Part shown: positions 1-7,836 of the stretch, in pieces
Numbering within the stretch: the stretch's first letter is position 1
Layout: each line of letters begins with the position of its first letter
Assembly (NCBI GenBank): GCA_963800325.1
Contig: CAWDAQ010000003.1
Span: 62,001 to 126,000 of the forward strand
DNA length: 64,000 bases
Reading direction: 5' to 3'
From: CAWDAQ01 sp963800325
Lineage (GTDB): Bacteria; Actinomycetota; Actinomycetes; Actinomycetales; Dermatophilaceae
Made by a program: the position numbers and the translations under genes
Notes under the pieces: generated by a model
Databases searched by the model: none
Told to the model about the DNA's origin: nothing
What the model saw: the letters and a program-made list of their open reading frames with translations, nothing else

Positions 1-1
1 C

Positions 2-163
2 GTCAACCGGCTCCTGCTCCACGACCTCGCGCCCGGCCTCGGCCCGGTGGAGGCCGTCCCGCAGGGCACGGGCTGCTGGAACGTGCTGGGCCGGGACCAC
101 GGCTCGTGGCGGGTCCCGGGTGTCGGCCAGCGCGAACTGGCGCTCCTCGAGGAGTGGCCGTGA
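2..163 (+). CDS. Histidine phosphatase-like protein, C-terminal end (5' cut by window edge)
   Basis: The frame is open from the left edge and gives 53 residues before a TGA stop. The stretch NRLLLHDLAPGL followed by QGTGCWNVL and a short tryptophan-containing tail resembles the C-terminus of histidine phosphatase/phosphoglycerate-mutase-like proteins, where a Q-x-x-G-C-x-N-V-L segment closes the fold. The catalytic RHG motif would lie outside the window, so activity cannot be judged. The same frame stays open after the stop to 274 (see findings). The assignment rests on one short motif and is tentative. Confidence 0.5.
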   Translation, partial: VNRLLLHDLAPGLGPVEAVPQGTGCWNVLGRDHGSWRVPGVGQRELALLEEWP

Positions 164-333
164 CCCTCCCCCGACCGGCTGCGGGGCAACGGCTACGAGG
201 CGCTCGGGCTCGTGCAGTCCCGGGGGGCCCTCGCCGCCCTCGCCCAGCGCACCCACCCCGAGGTCACGATGTGACGCCCCGGAGTCACGCCCTCCCCGTG
301 TCAGCGGTTCCACCCCGACCCGAGGAGGTCACC

Positions 334-714
334 ATGCCCCGCACGACCAAGACCGAGGCTCCCGTCCTCGTCGACGACCCGGTCATCCGAGGTCGCTACG
401 CCGAGATCGACGACTACACCGTCGCGTACGAGCACTTCCCCGTCGACGCCGACGCCTCCGAGCTCTTCCGGGGCCTGCCCGACGACCGCTGCCAGTGCCC
501 GCACTGGGGCCTGGTCGTCGCGGGCCGGCTCCTGCTCCGGTTCGGCGACCACGACGAGAGCTACGAGGCGGGCGACGCCTACTACGCCCCTCCGGGGCAC
601 GTGCCCGTCGTCACGGCGGGCACCGAGACGGTGGAGTTCAGCCCCACCGACCGGCTGCGGGAGACGATGGCGCACCTCGCGGGCGCACTCACGGCCGATG
701 CGGGCGGGCGATGA
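334..714 (+). CDS. Small cupin-domain protein
   Basis: This encodes 126 residues. The ATG at 334 follows a good ribosome site, GAGGAGGTCACC; the frame is open further upstream, but that part is basic and low in complexity. Residues about 55-110 have the cupin pattern: HWGLVVAGRLLLRFGDHDE, then a glycine-containing turn, YEAGDAYYAPPGHVP, and a final strand around VEFSP. Small cupins bind a metal or small ligand; this one keeps few histidines, so metal binding is uncertain. The stop overlaps the next start (ATGA), so the two genes are probably translated together. The substrate is unknown. Confidence 0.75.
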   Translation: MPRTTKTEAPVLVDDPVIRGRYAEIDDYTVAYEHFPVDADASELFRGLPDDRCQCPHWGLVVAGRLLLRFGDHDESYEAGDAYYAPPGHVPVVTAGTETVEFSPTDRLRETMAHLAGALTADAGGR

Positions 715-1121
715 CGGTGCGCGCACGAGGGGCACGTGCCGCCGCCGACCGGCTCGTCGTCTTCCTGGAGACCGGCAGCGCCCCCTCCGGCCTGTTCACC
801 CCCGACGTCGTCTGCGACTTCACGATGCCCCGGTGGCGACTCCAGGCCCGGGGCGTCGAGGGGCTCGTCGCGCTCCGCCGAGCGGGGCACCCGGGCCCCG
901 GCCGGGTCCCCCGCTCGCGGTTCGACCCCACCCCCACCGGGTTCGTCCTCGAGGTCGAGGAGGAGTGGGACGACGCCGGCGAGTCGTGGTACTGCCGGGA
1001 GCTGTTCCGCGCCGACGTCACCGACGGCGCGGTCCGCCGGCTGTCCGTGTACTGCACCGGCGACTGGGACCGGGCCCGGGTCGCCCGCCACCGCGAGGAG
1101 GTCGAGCTCATCGTCCCGTGA
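711..1121 (+). CDS. NTF2-like/SnoaL-fold hypothetical protein
   Basis: This encodes 136 residues. The ATG overlaps the stop of the cupin gene by four bases. The pattern of a helical N-terminus (AAADRLVVFLETG), a short FTPDVVCDFTMPRW segment and then long strands such as FVLEVEEEWDD and WYCRELFRADVTDGAVRRLSVYCTG fits the cone-shaped NTF2-like fold. That fold includes SnoaL cyclases, ketosteroid isomerase and many proteins of unknown role. I see no diagnostic catalytic pair. Co-translation with the cupin suggests that the two proteins act together on one small molecule, which is inference only. Confidence 0.6.
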   Translation: MTVRARGARAAADRLVVFLETGSAPSGLFTPDVVCDFTMPRWRLQARGVEGLVALRRAGHPGPGRVPRSRFDPTPTGFVLEVEEEWDDAGESWYCRELFRADVTDGAVRRLSVYCTGDWDRARVARHREEVELIVP

Positions 1122-1138
1122 CCGGCGCCCCGGCGCAG

Positions 1139-1144
1139 TAGCAT
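1139..1144 (+). promoter_or_regulatory. -10 box (TAGCAT) of a leaderless gene
   Basis: TAGCAT lies six bases before the GTG at 1151. A transcript from it would start at or next to the start codon, as at several other genes here (see findings). Confidence 0.45.
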
Positions 1145-1150
1145 CGGGAG

Positions 1151-2938
1151 GTGGGGTCGCAGCCCGGCTCGCTGGACCGCTCCCGGGCCGCAGCGGTCGA
1201 GGCCTTCTGCGCGGCCCGGGAGGTCTCGGACGTTCCCGGGATGGTCTCCGCCGCACGCCGGCTCGCCGCGACCCAACAGTTCGGGGCCGACCCGGGCCTG
1301 CTCCCCTCCCTGATCCACGAGGCGTACGCGCAGGCCCGGCTCCCAGGCGCCCGGGGCCGGCTCGCCGCCGCGCTCGCCCGGACGTGGGCCTACGGCGGCG
1401 ACGCGCGCCGGGCACGGGCATTCGCCCGGGAGGCCCTCGAGCACGCCACCCGGTCCGGGGAGCCGGACGCGCTCGCCGACGCCCTCGACGCCGCCCTGCT
1501 CACCCGCTGGGGTCCCGACGACCTGGCCGAACGGGTGGCCCTCGCGAAGCGCCTCACCGACACCACGGCCCACCTCGCCGATACCGAGGCCCGTCTCGCG
1601 GGCCACCTGTGGCGCCTCACGACTGCGTGGGAGTGCCTCGACGTCGTCACCGTCCAGCGCCAGCTCCACGCGCTCGCGGTCCTCGCCGAGGAGTCGGGCT
1701 CGGCCAGGGTCGCGTTCTTCGCGGCCTCGCGCCGCGCGATGGCGGCCCTGGTGCTCTCCGGCCTCGAGGAGGCCGACCGCGTCCTCGCCGACGCCGAGGA
1801 CGCGGCCGCGGCGTCCGGAGAGCCGGACGCGGCCGCGGTCGTCCACAGCCTGCGCTCGGGCAGGGCGCGCCGGGCCCGGGACGAGGCCGCCCTCGCCGCC
1901 GAGGCCAGCGAGTACGAGGACTACGGCGCCGCGACCGGCATCGCGTCGGTGGTCGCCGAGGCCGGCGTCCTCTGGCTCGCGGCGGGCCACCCCGACCGAG
2001 CGGGCACCCTCGCCCGTCGGGTGGCGGCCCCCGGCCTGACCTCGGTCCCCCGGGACGTCGACTTCCTTCTCACCGTCGCCCTCGTCGTCGATGTGGCCGC
2101 GGCGCTCGACGACCGGGCCCTCGCCACCCAGGGCGCCCGTCTCCTCGAGCCCTACCGGGGTCGGGTGGTCCTCAACGCCGGGGCCGTCGCCTTCCACGGC
2201 GTCGTCGACGACTACCTCTACCGGGCCCGGCGGCGTGCGGCCCCCGAGGAGGCGAACCGGTGGCGGGTGGCCGCGGCCGCTGCGTACGAGCAGGTCGGCG
2301 CGCCCTGGTGGCGCGACCGGGTCCGCGCCGACGCGGCCGAGGAGGTGGCGGAGTCCCCGCTCGTCGTCCACCTCCACCCGGACGGAGCCGGGGGATGGAC
2401 GGTCGGACGTGAGGGGAGCACGGTGACCCTCCCGGCCCTCAGGGGCCTGCACCACCTGCGGCGGCTGCTGGAGCAGCCCGGTCAGGACGTGCCGTCCGCG
2501 GACCTCGCGGCCGCCGCGGCCGGGCACGCCGGGGTGGCCGTCCGCGAGACGAGCACCGGCGAGGTGGTCGACGACGTCGCCCTGGCGGCCTACCGGGACC
2601 GGCTCGCCGACCTCGACGCCCAGCTCGCCGAGGCCGACCGGTGGGCCGACAGCGGACGCGCGAACCGGCTCAGCGTGGAACGGGAGCTCATCCTCGCCGA
2701 GGTCCGGTCGGCCACGGGCCTCGGGGGACGCCGCCGACGGTTCGGCACCGCCCAGGAGCGCGCCCGGGTCGCGGTCCGCAAGTCCCTCGCGGCGGCCATC
2801 GACCGGATCGCCGACGCCGACGAGGGACTCGCGAGGCGGCTGCGCGACGACGTCCGGACCGGGGCCCTCTGCCGCTACGACCCCGATCCCGCGCGCCCGG
2901 TGACGTGGGTGCTCGGGCCGCGCGGACCGGCCGGGTAG
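1151..2938 (+). CDS. TPR-like regulator with AAA-regulator-type C-terminal domain
   Basis: This encodes 595 residues with a GTG start chosen for its -10 box six bases upstream. Residues about 1-400 are alpha-helical and alanine-rich with paired helices, as in TPR/MalT-like repeats. Residues about 430-595 match the conserved tail of many large actinobacterial regulatory ATPases: a short strand domain (GREGSTVTLPALRGLHHLRRLL), a helix around YRDRLADLDAQLAEADRW, then GLGGRRRRFGTAQERARVAVRKSLAAAIDRI and a closing RTGALCRYDPD. The P-loop ATPase and cyclase or DNA-binding domains usual in such proteins are absent. It may be a sensor or partner subunit. The ligand and targets are unknown. Confidence 0.65.
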   Translation: MGSQPGSLDRSRAAAVEAFCAAREVSDVPGMVSAARRLAATQQFGADPGLLPSLIHEAYAQARLPGARGRLAAALARTWAYGGDARRARAFAREALEHATRSGEPDALADALDAALLTRWGPDDLAERVALAKRLTDTTAHLADTEARLAGHLWRLTTAWECLDVVTVQRQLHALAVLAEESGSARVAFFAASRRAMAALVLSGLEEADRVLADAEDAAAASGEPDAAAVVHSLRSGRARRARDEAALAAEASEYEDYGAATGIASVVAEAGVLWLAAGHPDRAGTLARRVAAPGLTSVPRDVDFLLTVALVVDVAAALDDRALATQGARLLEPYRGRVVLNAGAVAFHGVVDDYLYRARRRAAPEEANRWRVAAAAAYEQVGAPWWRDRVRADAAEEVAESPLVVHLHPDGAGGWTVGREGSTVTLPALRGLHHLRRLLEQPGQDVPSADLAAAAAGHAGVAVRETSTGEVVDDVALAAYRDRLADLDAQLAEADRWADSGRANRLSVERELILAEVRSATGLGGRRRRFGTAQERARVAVRKSLAAAIDRIADADEGLARRLRDDVRTGALCRYDPDPARPVTWVLGPRGPAG

Positions 2939-3087
2939 CCGCGGGACGAGGCCGTCCAGCCGTCCAACGGCCGCCGCGCACGCACGAAAGAAACATCCGC
3001 TGCTCGGGGGGTATGCCCCGGGATGGATACCCCCTAGGGTGGTGACAGGACCGGGTGATCGCACCACCGAGCGCCCGGGGTGCCCGA

Positions 3088-3133
3088 GGCCCCCGCTCCC
3101 GCCATTCCCCCCCGTGGCGGTCGAGCGGGGGCC
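3088..3133. terminator. Long hairpin between convergent genes
   Basis: GGCCCCCGCTC (3088-3098) pairs with GAGCGGGGGCC (3123-3133), and inside it CCGCCA (3099-3104) pairs with TGGCGG (3115-3120). The hairpin lies between the converging regulator (ends 2938) and galactosidase (ends 3282) and could end transcription from both sides. There is no U-tract, as is common in GC-rich actinobacteria. The rest of 2939-3281 holds no gene that I can support. Confidence 0.6.
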
Positions 3134-3227
3134 TTGCCCCTCCAGATCCCGGGCCAACGGACGGGGCGTCCGGGGCTGGGACGGCGCTTCGGAACGTAGC
3201 CAACTCTGGCCGGTGACGCAGTGGCCG

Positions 3228-3249
3228 ACCCGGGACCTTGGTCCCGGGT
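3228..3249. terminator. Hairpin downstream of the galactosidase gene
   Basis: ACCCGGGACC (3228-3237) and GGTCCCGGGT (3240-3249) are perfect inverted repeats around TT. The centre would have to open into a small loop. It lies 33 bases beyond the stop of the minus-strand galactosidase gene. Confidence 0.45.
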
Positions 3250-3281
3250 TCTCCCGGGACCCGACCGTGGCCGGCGGCGGG

Positions 3282-5344
3282 TCAGTCGTCGGCGACGACG
3301 TGGAGGAGGACCGCCTGCTCGGGGTGGGTCGTCGGCGGCTGGATGCCGGCGCGCGCGAGCACGCGCCCGGTGAGGTGCAGACCACCGGGGCCGGTGGCGT
3401 CGGCGGGCCACCAGGCGGGTCTGGTCAGCCCCGAGGGCTCGCCGGTCGGGGTCAGCGGGGTGAGCGCGTAGCGGCGGTCGGGGTCGAGACCGCGAAGTCG
3501 GACGGTCGGGGCCGGCACCTGCGTCGTCCACCGCACGGCGGCGAGCGAGAACAGTGCCTCCGACCCGTCGCGTGCGACGACCCCGTGCACCCAGACCTCC
3601 TCGCTCGGGTCGGGCCCGCGGACGACGTCGCCGGTGAGCAACAGCCGGCGGTGGGTCTTGAACAGGGAGACCCACGCGGCGAGGTCGGCGCGCTCCTGCG
3701 GCGTCGTGTCGGTGACGTCCCACTCGATCCCGAGGTGGCCGAACACCGCCGTGGCCGCGCGGAACGCGAGGTCGTGCCGCCGTCCGGTGGTGTGCGAGCG
3801 GGGGGAGGCGATGTGGGAGCCCATGAGCTCGGGCGGGAGGAGCTGCCCGGTCCAGCGCATCATCCGCTGGCGCTCCAGCGGGTCGATGCAGTCCGAGACC
3901 CACACCCGGTCGGTGCGCTCGAGGATCCCGAGGTCGACGCGGGCGCCGCCGGAGGAGCACGACTCGATCTCCAGGTCCGGGTGGCGGGCCCTGATCGCGT
4001 CCAGCATCCGGTAGACCGCGGCGGTCTGGGCGTGCACGGCGGGGACGCCGCCGGAGGGCCGGCTGCCGGCCTCGACGAGGTCGCGGTTGTGGTCCCACTT
4101 CAGGTACGAGATGTCGTACTCCTCCAGCACCGCGAGGAGCTGGCCGAGGACGTGGTCGTAGCACTCGGGGACCGAGAGGTTGAGCACCTGCTGGTGGCGG
4201 GCCTCCTTGGGAAGCTCGCCCCGGGCGGACATCACCCACTCCGGGTGGGCCCGGGCGACGTCGGAGTCGAGGTTGACCATCTCCGGCTCGACCCACAGCC
4301 CGAACTGCATCCCCAGGCCGGTGACGGCGTCGACGAGGGGGTGCAGTCCCTCGGGCCACGCATCGGGCGAGACGACCCAGTCCCCGAGCCCGGAGGTGTC
4401 GTCCCGCCGGGAGCCGAACCAGCCGTCGTCGAGGACGTAGCGCTCGACGCCGACGTCGGCGGCGACCCGGGCGAGCTCGAGGAGCCGGTGGTGTCGTGGT
4501 CGAAGTAGACCGCCTCCCACACGTTGAGCGTCACGGGGCGGTCCGGCCCGACGTGCCCGCTGCGCGAGCGCAGGTAGCGGTGGAAGCGGTGGGCGACCGC
4601 GTCGAGGCCGTCGCCCCACGAGCCGTAGACCCACGGCGTCGTGTACGACTCGCCGGAGGCGAGGACGACCTCCCCGGTCAGGAGCAGCTCGCCGCCGCCG
4701 ACGACGCGGGCGCCGGTGGAGGTGCGCTCGGCGTAGTGGGTGTGGTTGCCGCTCCACGCCGTGTGCACCCCCCAGGTCTCGCCTGCCTCGAAGCCGACCC
4801 CGAGGATGTCCTCGGCGTGGTCGGGCACCGGGAGGGCGAGCACGAGGTCCTCGACGGCGTACCCGTCCTCGCCCTCGTTCGTCGGCCGGGCGCGGCCGCG
4901 CAGCAGTCCGGACGGGAGCAGCTCGAGGGTGACCTCGAGACCGAGCCCCGCCTCGCGGTCGGCACAGTGGACCGCGAGCAGGCCCGGCCCCGACGCGACG
5001 AACGTCCCCTCGGGCGCGTCCCCGTCCACCTCGGCGTGGGTGCGGTGGAAGGCCGGGGACCAGTCGCGGCCGGCGCGGGAGCCGCGCAACCCGGGCCGGC
5101 CGGACCAGCCGGTCCACGGCTCGGGGACCACGGCCACCCGGACGGGGTCGTCGATCCCGTTCTGCCCGGGGTGGGGCTGGCGGGCGGTGCGCAGCGCCGC
5201 GGCGTCCTCGGCGGTGAGGTCCCCGAGGTCGGCGCCCCAGTGGAGGACCACCGGGAGGCGACCCTCGGAGAGGTCGACGAGCACGGAGCACCCCGCGGAG
5301 CGCAGGTGAACCAGGAGCGGGGTGGTCGGGGGCACATCGGGCAT
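3282..5344 (-). pseudogene. GH36 alpha-galactosidase, interrupted by one frameshift
   Basis: Two overlapping minus-strand frames together encode one complete family GH36 alpha-galactosidase of about 687 residues. The N-terminal beta-sandwich and start of the barrel (from ATG 5344 to about 4493) end in NVWEAVYFDHDT. The barrel continues in another frame as LLELARVAADVGVERYVLDDGWFG. The C-terminal frame holds the family nucleophile motif YLKWDHNRD and the acid/base motif VSDCIDPLERQ. One missing base near 4487-4500 would restore the frame. GH36 enzymes release galactose from raffinose, stachyose or melibiose. The LacI-type gene just upstream fits a sugar locus. I cannot tell a real mutation from a sequencing or assembly error. 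Confidence 0.85.
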
Positions 5345-5416
5345 GAGGCGGTCCTTCGGTGGTGGGGGGGTCGTCTCGTCCGCGGGGGGAGGCGGGCGGT
5401 CACGCGCGAGGCCGGA

Positions 5417-6430
5417 CTACACGGCGGCCTCCCGTCGGCCCCGGCGGGTGGCCGGCGCCGGCCGGGCGACCGACCCGCGCTCGAGCAGCTCGCAGGTGAC
5501 CTCGACGCGGCCGCGCCGCGACCCGTCGGGGGCGAGCGCGAGCCGGGCCGCCTCCTCCCCCACCTCGGCGAACGGGACGACGACCGTGGTGAGGCCGGGC
5601 AGCACCGACTCGGCGATCGGCTCCTGGTTCTCGAAGCCGACGACCGAGACCTCGTCGGGCACCCGCAGCCCCAGTGCGGCCGCGGCCTGGTAGGCGCCCA
5701 TCGCCATGCGGTCGTTGAAGCAGATGATCGCGGTCGGGGGGTCCGGGAGGCGGAGCAGACGCTCGGCGAGCTCGCGTCCGCCGGCCGCGGTCGCGTCGAC
5801 GCTCTCGGCCCGCACGACGGGGTCGGCGCGGTGACCGGCCTCGGGCAGGGCGGCGAGGGCGCCGGCGAGCCGCGCGTCGGACTCGGCGCCGCCCTCGAGC
5901 GCGAGGTGGCCGACCCTGGTGTGGCCGTGGGCGCGCAGGTGCTCGGCCGCGAGCCGCCCACCGGTGCGGGTGTCGGCCAGGACGTGGGTGACCTCGGGGT
6001 CGGAGGGAGTGAGGTTGGCCAGGACCGAGACGGAGTCCGGGGCGGTGCAGCGCTTCGGGGTGACCCCCGCGAGCACGACGCCCGCGGCGGCGAGCCGGCC
6101 GGCCGTGGCCAGGACGGCGTCCACCCGGCCGGGCTGGGCGTCGGTCGGCACGACGACGACGTCGGCCCCGGCCGCCTCGGCGCCGTCCCGCAGGCCGGCG
6201 AGGATCTGACCGGCGTACGGCCCGCACGCGACGTGGTCGTCGACGACGAGCAGCAGGGGCCGGGACCGCCCGCGCGCGCGGAGCATCCGGGCGTGCTGGT
6301 TCGCGGTGTGGCCGAGCCGGCGGGCGGCCTCGACGACCCGCGCCCTGGTCGGGTCTGCGACCCGCGCGCCGGGGGTGTCGTTGAGGACCACGCTCACGGT
6401 GGACACCGCGACGCCGGCCTCGGCACACAA
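5417..6430 (-). CDS. LacI-family transcriptional regulator, N-terminus shortened
   Basis: The protein has the LacI order: a helix-turn-helix (AEAGVAVSTVSVVLNDTPGARV), the hinge region (RRLGHTANQHARMLR) and a periplasmic-binding-protein-like sensor ending TVVVPFAEVGEEAARLAL. The best start I find is TTG at 6430 with GGGAG eight bases upstream, giving 337 residues. It lacks the usual first residues (M-x-T-I-K-D-V-A) of the first helix; the open frame upstream reads TGSSGAARLC there, which does not match the family. It lies 72 bases upstream of, and in line with, the galactosidase gene and probably controls it. DNA binding may be impaired if the start is as annotated. Confidence 0.8.
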   Translation of the reverse strand: MCAEAGVAVSTVSVVLNDTPGARVADPTRARVVEAARRLGHTANQHARMLRARGRSRPLLLVVDDHVACGPYAGQILAGLRDGAEAAGADVVVVPTDAQPGRVDAVLATAGRLAAAGVVLAGVTPKRCTAPDSVSVLANLTPSDPEVTHVLADTRTGGRLAAEHLRAHGHTRVGHLALEGGAESDARLAGALAALPEAGHRADPVVRAESVDATAAGGRELAERLLRLPDPPTAIICFNDRMAMGAYQAAAALGLRVPDEVSVVGFENQEPIAESVLPGLTTVVVPFAEVGEEAARLALAPDGSRRGRVEVTCELLERGSVARPAPATRRGRREAAV

Positions 6431-6542
6431 CCTCGCTGCTCCCGAGGAGCCTGTCGGGAACGTGGCGGCGGCGCCGGCCGGGGGTGTCCCGGGCCGGCGC
6501 CGCTGGTGTGACGTGGGTGCCGCTGTGTGGTGGGGGTGGGGG

Positions 6543-7466
6543 TCAGGCGGTGGCGGTGTGGAGGGGGCCGGTGTGGGCGGTGGCGTGGGCGGCGGGGGTG
6601 GTGGGGGTGGGGCGTCGGGTGGTGTGGGTGGCGCGGGTGGCGATGTCGGCGTAGTAGGTGGCGCGGCGGCGGCCGGTGACGCCGGTGGGGAGGGTGGGGG
6701 CGAGGGCGGGGTCGAGGTGGGTGTTGATGCCGTCGCGCAGGAGGGTGAGGGCTTCGGTGCGCATCTGGGAGATGCGGGACTCGGTGACGCCGAGGTCGTC
6801 GGCGACCTCGCGCAGGGGGCGGTCGTGGTAGAAGGTGGCGGTGATGACGGTGCGCAGCCGGTCGGGGAGGGCGGCGACGGCGGCGGCGAGGTAGGTCTCG
6901 CGTTCGGCGGCGAGCAGGGCGGTCTCGGGGGTGGTGGTGGTGGCGGGGGCGAGGGCGTCCAGGGCGCCGTCCTCGACGAGGGCGTCCAGGCGCAGCACGG
7001 TGGACTGGTGGACGTCGCGGGTGAGCCGGGCGAGCTGGTCGGCCTCGACGCCGAGGTGGTCGGCGACCTCGGTGGGGGTGGGCTCGCGGCGCAGCCGGGC
7101 GGCGAGGGTGTCGTGGGCGGCGTCGCGTTCGCGGGCGCGGGTGCGCACCGAGCGGCTGGCCCAGTCCATGGCGCGCAGCTCGTCCAGGAGGGCGCCCTTG
7201 ATGCGGCGGGCGGCGTAGCGGGCGAAGGGGACCCCGCGGTCGGGGTCGTAGGACAGGGCGGCGGCGGCGAGGGCGGCCATGCCGGCGGAGGTGAGGTCGT
7301 CGGTGGCGACGTGGGCGGGAAGCCGGGTGGCCAGGGCACGCACCTCGTAGTGGACGAGGGCGATGTTGTCTCGGCAGAGGCTGTCGACGTCAACGGGAGC
7401 GGTGGGGGCCTCAGGGGCGGCAGTCGCGGTCACGTCGCCGAAGTTATGTCCGGGCATTTCGGACAT
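6543..7466 (-). CDS. fliA: Sigma-70 family sigma factor of the FliA/WhiG type
   Basis: This encodes 307 residues from ATG 7466. Region 2 spans about 32-105, with DDLTSAGMAALAAAALSYDP and the FliA/WhiG-typical RRIKGALLDELRAMDWASRSVR. Region 3 is about 112-165. Region 4 is about 195-250, with LREVADDLGVTESRISQMRTEAL as the helix-turn-helix for the -35 element. No region 1.1 is present, as expected. The last 57 residues form an unusual Thr/Pro/Ala/His-rich tail. Codon choice also differs from its neighbours: the plus strand here is strikingly GTGG-rich. Alternative sigma factors of this group drive motility or sporulation genes; none is nearby. The frame is open upstream to 7661, but that part overlaps a strong palindrome and is low in complexity. 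Confidence 0.85.
   Translation of the reverse strand: MSEMPGHNFGDVTATAAPEAPTAPVDVDSLCRDNIALVHYEVRALATRLPAHVATDDLTSAGMAALAAAALSYDPDRGVPFARYAARRIKGALLDELRAMDWASRSVRTRARERDAAHDTLAARLRREPTPTEVADHLGVEADQLARLTRDVHQSTVLRLDALVEDGALDALAPATTTTPETALLAAERETYLAAAVAALPDRLRTVITATFYHDRPLREVADDLGVTESRISQMRTEALTLLRDGINTHLDPALAPTLPTGVTGRRRATYYADIATRATHTTRRPTPTTPAAHATAHTGPLHTATA
7445..7466. promoter_or_regulatory. Inverted repeat over the sigma-factor start codon
   Basis: ATGTCCG and CGGACAT flank a seven-base spacer and include the ATG of the sigma-factor gene. It could be an operator or a translation-blocking hairpin. It is visible in sequence only. Confidence 0.35.
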
Positions 7467-7491
7467 TCCAGACCTGTGGCGGGCTTCGGCC

Positions 7492-7519
7492 CGTTCGGCC
7501 GGGACGTTCCGGCCGAACG
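7492..7519. promoter_or_regulatory. 28-bp near-perfect palindrome upstream of the sigma-factor gene
   Basis: CGTTCGGCC and GGCCGAACG form perfect outer arms. The ten-base centre GGGACGTTCC is itself nearly palindromic, leaving only one mismatched pair overall. A further GCCGAAC copy lies at 7534-7540. The site lies 26 bases before the sigma-factor start, where a repressor or activator dimer would bind. The rest of 7550-7735 shows no supported gene. Confidence 0.5.
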
Positions 7520-7735
7520 TCGACCGGCCCCTCAGCCGAACGGCCGATACCCCCGCCGGGAGGGCTCGACGGCGCCCGAACCCCTCAGCGCCGACCCCCT
7601 CCGGTCGATGGTGGACTCGGCCCGGGAGAGCGCACCTCAGGGGCAGCCTCGTCTCGGGCACCGGATGCGGTCACAGGCAATCTCGGAGGGCAGACGGGCA
7701 CCACCAACCGTGCGCACGCTCCCCGGGCCGACCCC

Positions 7736-7767
7736 GGCGGCCCACCTCGCGAGCGAGGTGGGCCGCC
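7736..7767. terminator. Strong hairpin after the amidotransferase-DUF2218 gene
   Basis: Fifteen-base perfect arms, GGCGGCCCACCTCGC and its complement, surround GA. The hairpin lies 70 bases beyond the stop of the minus-strand gene at 7837 and fits an intrinsic terminator without a clear U-tract. Confidence 0.65.
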
Positions 7768-7836
7768 TTCGGCGTCACCCCCGGTCTCGCGGGCCCCGGG
7801 CCACGACCGGGTCGGCCCGGGCGAGCGCCGGGAGGC

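Noticed and set aside
689..3385. A very long minus-strand open frame opposite the regulator gene
   Set aside because: It mirrors the plus-strand genes, is Arg/Gly/Pro-rich with no fold, and arises because stop codons are rare in antisense frames at this GC content.
7467..7661. N-terminal extension of the sigma factor
   Set aside because: The frame is open, but the added residues are low-complexity and would run through the 28-bp palindrome. The sigma region 2 alignment needs no extension.
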